From the NCBI GenBank assembly GCA_027943335.1, contig BSBK01002927.1:399501-463500 (forward strand): DNA of 64,000 bases, written 5' to 3'. Shown here piece after piece: positions 58,833-64,000 of the stretch. This stretch comes from Chamaecyparis obtusa (lineage: Eukaryota; Streptophyta; Pinopsida; Cupressales; Cupressaceae). The notes beneath the pieces are model-generated. The model did no database searches, had not been told where the DNA came from, and saw nothing but the letters and a program-made list of their open reading frames with translations. How positions within the stretch are numbered: position 1 is the first letter of the stretch; the number at the start of each line of letters is the position of its first letter. Both the position numbers and the translations under genes were made by a program.

Positions 58833-59071
58833 AACTTATCCACCTTGGCTGGGTCGGATAGCATATCATTCATCCAACGATTTCTTTTTATCACAGACTC
58901 ATTCAACCCATCAATTTCTTTCTTGATCTCAACCCAACTGTCTGAATGATTACTTTTTTTGCTGCTTTGTGGTTCCTCTTTTAGAAAGGTAGGCATTGTA
59001 GGACGGTTAACTGACCATGAAGTGTACCTCTTCCTTTCCATTCTGCAATCAATCGAGTGCTGGTCACTCAT
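58833..59071 (-). pseudogene. Start of the long ORF of the RT-less element
   Basis: The ATG at 59071, about 40 bases after the primer site, opens a frame of 79 codons (MSDQHSIDCRMERKRY.., Lys/Arg/Glu-rich, then DPAKVDK). It is cut by the nested insertion. The 5-bp AACTT duplication (58833-58837 and 53744-53748) falls inside a codon pair, and the frame continues correctly at 53743. This position would be gag in a normal element, but no capsid or zinc-knuckle motif is visible. Confidence 0.65.
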
Positions 59072-59110
59072 ACAATTCTGTTCTTCTCCAACAGGATGGC
59101 AGGAAACTTG

Positions 59111-59122
59111 GCTCTGATACCA
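59111..59122 (-). promoter_or_regulatory. Primer-binding site (tRNA-Met type) of the minus-strand element
   Basis: On the minus strand TGGTATCAGAGC follows the LTR end GGTCATTACA after one base. It is the same primer site type as at 14441-14452. Confidence 0.85.
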
Positions 59123-59123
59123 C

Positions 59124-60985
59124 TGTAATGACCCTCACTAGTAGGATCACTAAAACCCCAAATCTGATCCGTGTAAATTCGTCAAACAGTTGGCATGCAC
59201 TTGAATGTTTTGCTTGCAATGATGTGTTTCGCTGTGTTTATTGTTTTGGCATCAACTATGCAATTGAGATAACAATACCAATATGTAATAATGAACAATA
59301 GAAGAACAATGTCGGCACCAATAACAATATTCAGAAATTCCTATCACTAGGCACCTTATAAAGAACTACTCCAACAATGAGATACTCTCCTATTAATGCA
59401 ATGGTCACACTTCTCAAGTCTGATTTCAATGACTGAATTCTGAGAGTATAATGGACTGTTTCAGATTGTAATACAATGGACTATACAATGCACTTCATTC
59501 AACTATGACAATCCAATGTCAATGTAAATGCCACTATATCAACCCAGCTAGCAATATATGATTCCAAATGACTGTTCTCAGACTGTGACAACTACTGACA
59601 ATATGGTATGAAATGAATGAACAGTCACTCATAAACAGTGACCTTACAATGCACACATCCCAATTATGACAAACCGATTACAATATAGCAATATCAGATT
59701 ACCATAACAATGTTGACTGAGACTAACCTCTGCATACTAGTATGATTGTTATAACAGAGCACTCTCACACATAAAAATTGACAACAATAAGATATAATGG
59801 AACCTAGTAATGCTGCAAGAATGGTTGTCCAAAATGATGAAATCCAATGCCGAAGACCAGATATCAGACCGCCACCAAATCTGCCCCAATTGGCTGTTGT
59901 GTGCTGTACTGTACAGTGCCGTAACAGGCCACACATGTACAGCACCTGCAGAAAATAAAATGCAGGGTTTCGAACCCCCAAAATGGTATCAACAGGGCCG
60001 CCACTGATGTACTAGTCTTCCTCCAAAAGCATAAAAAATATCTCCAAGTATGTTGAGAGATATGAGCAAAATTCTGAATCCAGGCTCTGGTATAAAGTGA
60101 CTGAAATGTGCCAAAATTGTCTTCAACCTTCACCAAAATGATTCACCAATTAAGTGATGAATTCCAAACCCTTATTCAACCAGTTACAAACCCTCAATAT
60201 CAATTTTTCAGGTCTGCTTTTTCGGACTGCTTTTTCGGGTCTGCTTTTTCGGATTGCTTTTTCGGATTTGCTTTTTCAGACTGCTTTTTCGGACTTGCTA
60301 AAAACGGCCGTCTATAATTTCGAACCTGCTAAAAATTGCCTCCTATAATTTCGGCCCTACTAAAAATGCCTCCTAAAATGCTGTTTCAATCACAAACAAA
60401 CCCTTACATCAAATTCTCAATGAAGTACCAATGAGATGGCTGAGTACCAACTCCAAATTTGCAACCCTTCAGTAGATATTTCACTACCTCAGTTATGCCA
60501 ATCTAGGGGAGTGATTCGTTCCCAAAGATCGAATAGTATTTGCAGACCACAAGGCTACAAATTGCTTCACAATGAAGAAGTAGAAGAAATCCCAAATCCA
60601 AGCATGTCCAAATGAAAGCCCAAGCCCTCTATTTATTCTTTTCCTTGAGAAGTTGCTAGAACTTCTAGAAACATCCAATTATAATGTACTTTATAATAAA
60701 ATAACATTATAATAATAAAGTACATTTCTCAACTCAAAATTATAACAATGTAGGCCCAAATGTCTCATAACTGAATGTAGGCCCAACTACGACTAAACGT
60801 ATGCTCAAGACTGAATGTAGGCTCTACTACAACTGGATGTAGGCTCTACCGAATGTAGGCTCTGTCAGCAATATGCAATCATATGATCAACATAATGACC
60901 CTCTCTCCAAACCATTTGCCTACGAGAGTCGATGATAGGCAAATCCGTCATGCCAAACGATGTCAGCCAAAATGGGGACATGACA
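59124..60985 (-). repeat. 5' LTR (element orientation) of the minus-strand retrotransposon
   Basis: This 1,862-bp LTR is nearly identical to 48176-50110. By eye I count only a few dozen substitutions plus the block difference in the TGTAGGC array (60750-60865). It lies next to the primer-binding site. The low divergence suggests a fairly young insertion. Confidence 0.93.
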
Positions 60986-60990
60986 ATCAA

Positions 60991-63900
60991 ATGCCTAGTC
61001 GTTTTACACACAATCGATTTGGAAGCCACAACCGTTTGGAAGCAGTTGATTTGGAAAATGAATGAGCCGCGTTCGATATACAACCGCGCAAAAATGAACC
61101 CATGATAAGATTTTAGGTATTTTTGTCATTTTCCTAGTCAAACGGGTCAGAGTCGATCTGGAATTGACGTGAATTCACCACGTCATCACTTGAATCGCTT
61201 TTAATCGTATCAGTTTTGTTTGGTACGATTCAATATTCGAAAAAACAAGCCTTGTGCGTGCCCACAGGGATTAAAATCCGATTCTGATTCTTAGTTGTTT
61301 CGTTTTCGGAGTTGATGGCTACAGAGAGCCGATTCGGCTACTTAGGTTTGAAGTATAGTGCCACATCCTTGAGGCAAAATATATTTTTTATCTGCCTACC
61401 CCAAAATCAAGATCTTAGGTTGATCTGTAGGTTTTTAGGGCTGTTGGATGCAATGGTTGGGTCAAATTTGGTCCAAATTGCATTAGACAATGAGTGAACA
61501 ACAAAAGCCCAACAAAAGCTCTTCCTTGAAATCCTTGTAGATATTGTTTATTGGGTTTGGTTTTCATGACTATCCAAAGATAGTGTACTGAGCTATTGGG
61601 TTATCCCGGTTGGGAGTTACTTTGTGTCAATGACGCTGACCCACTACCCCACAATATAACAATTGTTATTTAAGCTGTAGATCCACCCACAATAATATAT
61701 GTGAGGGGCCCATCCCTTCTATATATATGGTTTGAGGACAAAGGTGCGTGCATATATAGAAGGGATTCGGGCACACTCACTCAGGCGGAAATTGAAACAG
61801 AGGACATTAGTGGTCTGATTTGGATGAATTTTCTGGAACGCTTTGAATCTGATAGTAAGCTCCTATCTACTTCACAAATCACCAAAAACAACTTACTAGT
61901 CCCAAAAAACTACTGTTTCTCAAACATTTTGATTCTCTAGATGATCATACGATGCAAGAGTAGAACATAGTTTCAAGAACGTACAAGAATGGGCTAACTC
62001 TAGAGTCTAGACAATCCCTTGATTTTCTACCATGCGAGGATTGGTTGTGGAAGTAGCTACCCAAAGATCAATATTTTAGTAAAGATCTAGTCACAAAAAG
62101 GAAAATAAGATCAACATGATAGAATAACAATAGTCTATGTTTTAAAGGTTGCAATGTGCATAGGAGAGAGTGTGAAGTGCTCATATGAGAGCAAGTGGTA
62201 GGTATATATAGGATACAGCACCAAGAGAAGCAAGTGTACAGATAATGTGGAATAATAGGAGATAGAGTCACATGTGTGCACATGTTCGCCAAACTAGAAT
62301 AGTGCAAATGCCGTAAGTAAACTGAATCAACTAGATGTGAATAGAACCCAAAAGGGAAATAGTTAGGGAATGTCCCCCATTCACATTAGGAACCCTATAC
62401 CTATTCATCTCAATTTTGCATTTGTATCATCATTGGGCTTGTAAGACATGCAGTTCGAGAGGTCTAGACATAGTTGATGGTAGCTGTGTATCAACTTTTT
62501 TTCCTTTGTGGTGGAATCACTTGACTCTCTTGGAGAGCTCTAGGTGAATTGATGCTGGATATATCGGGAAGGAGATAAAATACCAATTGACAATGAGGAA
62601 GAGGACTTAAGTGGCACTGAAAGATGAATTAATAAGCCATTCTGTATGGTACTGTAAATTAGTAATGACAGATAGAATAGGGCATACTTCAACTTAAGGT
62701 AAGACAGGTCAGTGAGTCAATACAGAACAAAGAAATATGGAAAGAGTAGACTATTTTACACAGTCAGTCAAGCTGAGTAAGCATTTGTTTGGGCACTGTA
62801 GGGTGCTCAGTTCCTCCTAGCTCCTGATTTTGTAGGCATATAACCGTTCTAGATGTGCTATCCACAGAATCCAGGCACAAGCAAGCTGACTTGCTGTCTG
62901 CGTTCTCTCTTTCGTAGGTTCTTGATCTTATCCTGGTCAGGATTAATCAAATTTGTGGTATCACTGCTGATTTAATTTTTGGGTGTCAAAGAAATTTTTA
63001 CTTGTCATGTCAGGCTATGACATTCTATGTAGCATGTTGCATTGGAAATTTTCTTTTTCTTTTGTGCTCTGTTAATTATATTTTAAAGATATATAATTTC
63101 TGTGTTGCATGTCATAAATTTTCTCTCTTTGCAAAGTGCAGAATGGAATTGACATTGACGAAAAATAGTAATGCACATATATGAGTGCCTAAAAGAATGG
63201 AGAAATCTATTTTACAGAAGACACCTTTGTTATTTTCTGTGTTCATGGTGTTGTAGAAACGAACTATCATGCCATTGATGGTACACCACACTATTGCTCT
63301 ATAGCATAATTTTTTGTAAAGTGATATTTGCTGCTAGAAGATAAGTTTGAAGTATTCTCTGTATATGTTGTTTGCAGTAAGCGTAATAAAATAGAAGTGT
63401 GGAGGTTCAAAAATGGTTTGGCTATAGCAACAAAACTAGGGAATTCTGCATTAGAGGTGAGATGGAAAGGCTAGATGTGCTATCTTTCAAGATGGAATAT
63501 ATATAAAGTAGTAAATGATCAATTTCCACAGGAAAAAATGATTTATGGCTGCAGTGATATTCAATTTTAGGGAGCTGTATATCTTTTTCGTTTTGTTGTA
63601 GGAAGGATTGGTAGCAATAAGAATGGATTTTTAAATTTGTGCTTGGTAAGAAATCAATGAAGAATTGATATTATGTAATAATGATTACTGTCAGTTAATT
63701 GAAATTATCTCTTCGGTATTGAAGCTTTATCTTTAGATGTAAGTTTGCTGTTATTTGTGAGATGGCATTTTAGGCATTGTGTTTATTATTAAATCTAATG
63801 TAGGATTTATAGCTCTCGATTATGGGGTGACTCTAGGTAGCGTTTGGATGTCAAATGAATACTATGCCCAAAAGCTAATTTGCTAATTTGGTATTGTGAA

Positions 63901-64000
63901 CCTTATGGCTAAATTTGATAGATGGTTTTCACATTTTATAATTTTATAGAGAGATTTTTTGATAGGTCCTTTCTCTTTGTAGAGGGTCATTTGTATATTG
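60991..64000. other. Right-hand stretch without a supported gene
   Basis: The first 70 bases continue the hAT-like words ATCGATTTGGAAG and GTCGTTTTACA from left of the LTR element. To about 61260 there are AATCG/CGATT words that may be hAT sub-terminal. A small inverted repeat around CCCTTCTATATA lies at 61711-61776. The rest is AT-rich. One 79-bp segment (63378-63456) has exon-like borders but no recognisable family. It could be intron or intergenic DNA. Confidence 0.4.

Larger units (their letters stand above)
48176..60985 (-). mobile_element. Full-length LTR retrotransposon without visible RT/integrase, carrying a nested element
   Basis: The LTRs 48176-50110 and 59124-60985 are about 1.9 kb each. 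Both start TGTAATGACC and end GACATGACA on the plus strand (TGTCATGTC..GGTCATTACA in element orientation). The flanks are ATCAA at 48171-48175 and 60986-60990, a perfect 5-bp duplication. The primer site TGGTATCAGAGC lies at 59111-59122 (minus), a polypurine tract at about 50111-50125 (minus). The internal region is 50111-59123. After subtracting the nested insertion 53749-58832, about 3.9 kb remains, almost entirely one reading frame on the minus strand with no recognisable pol domain. By structure it is a non-autonomous (LARD-like) element; by coding content it is unusual. Confidence 0.9.

Overview
The window looks like land-plant nuclear DNA, most likely from a large, repeat-rich genome such as a gymnosperm (inference). 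It has spliced exons with GT..AG borders, one intron of about 28 kb, plant-type hAT and Ty3/gypsy elements with plant primer-binding sites, and no bacterial-type operons. The only host gene I can defend is a plus-strand CARM1-type protein arginine methyltransferase (plant PRMT4/PRMT13/PRMT14 group). Four exons of its C-terminal half lie at 4305-4382, 32421-32524, 37301-37473 and 37563-37714. The methyltransferase core must lie left of the window.

Left part (1-4304): the 3' end of a decayed Ty3/gypsy element (extra 3' ORF, polypurine tract, LTR) in the upstream intron. The 28,038-bp intron (4383-32420) holds a 467-bp and a 230-bp tandem duplication, a solo LTR with TATAT flanks (8829-10659), and a hAT transposon (11394-29452) with a perfect 8-bp target duplication. 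The hAT transposase gene is split near its 3' end by a 14.3-kb LTR-element complex (11942-26212). That complex contains a second LTR family with its own primer site, a large inverted repeat, a decayed gag-pol (about 15.66-20.8 kb) and two copies of a coiled-coil 3' ORF. A triple tandem repeat ends about 110 bp before the next exon.

Middle part (32525-48170): the remaining PRMT introns and exons, small hAT and LINE-type fragments, a long stretch with little content, a minus-strand LTR relic, and a second decayed hAT transposase (45260-47509, minus).

Right part (48171-60990): a complete LTR retrotransposon on the minus strand. It has 1.9-kb LTRs, an ATCAA target duplication, a Met-type primer site and a polypurine tract. 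Its own internal DNA is one long ORF (about 1,290 codons before damage) with no recognisable reverse transcriptase or integrase. Nested in that ORF at 53749-58832, with an AACTT duplication, is a rearranged Ty3/gypsy element: gag-protease nearly intact, RT-RNase H-integrase deleted, ending in two head-to-head LTRs. Taking out the insertion and one duplication copy keeps the host ORF in frame. The last 3 kb hold no gene I can support.

The elements do not form a pathway. They record at least four rounds of nested insertion. The RT-less element with its own large ORF, and the coiled-coil 3' ORF family of the gypsy elements, are the best candidates for something undescribed.
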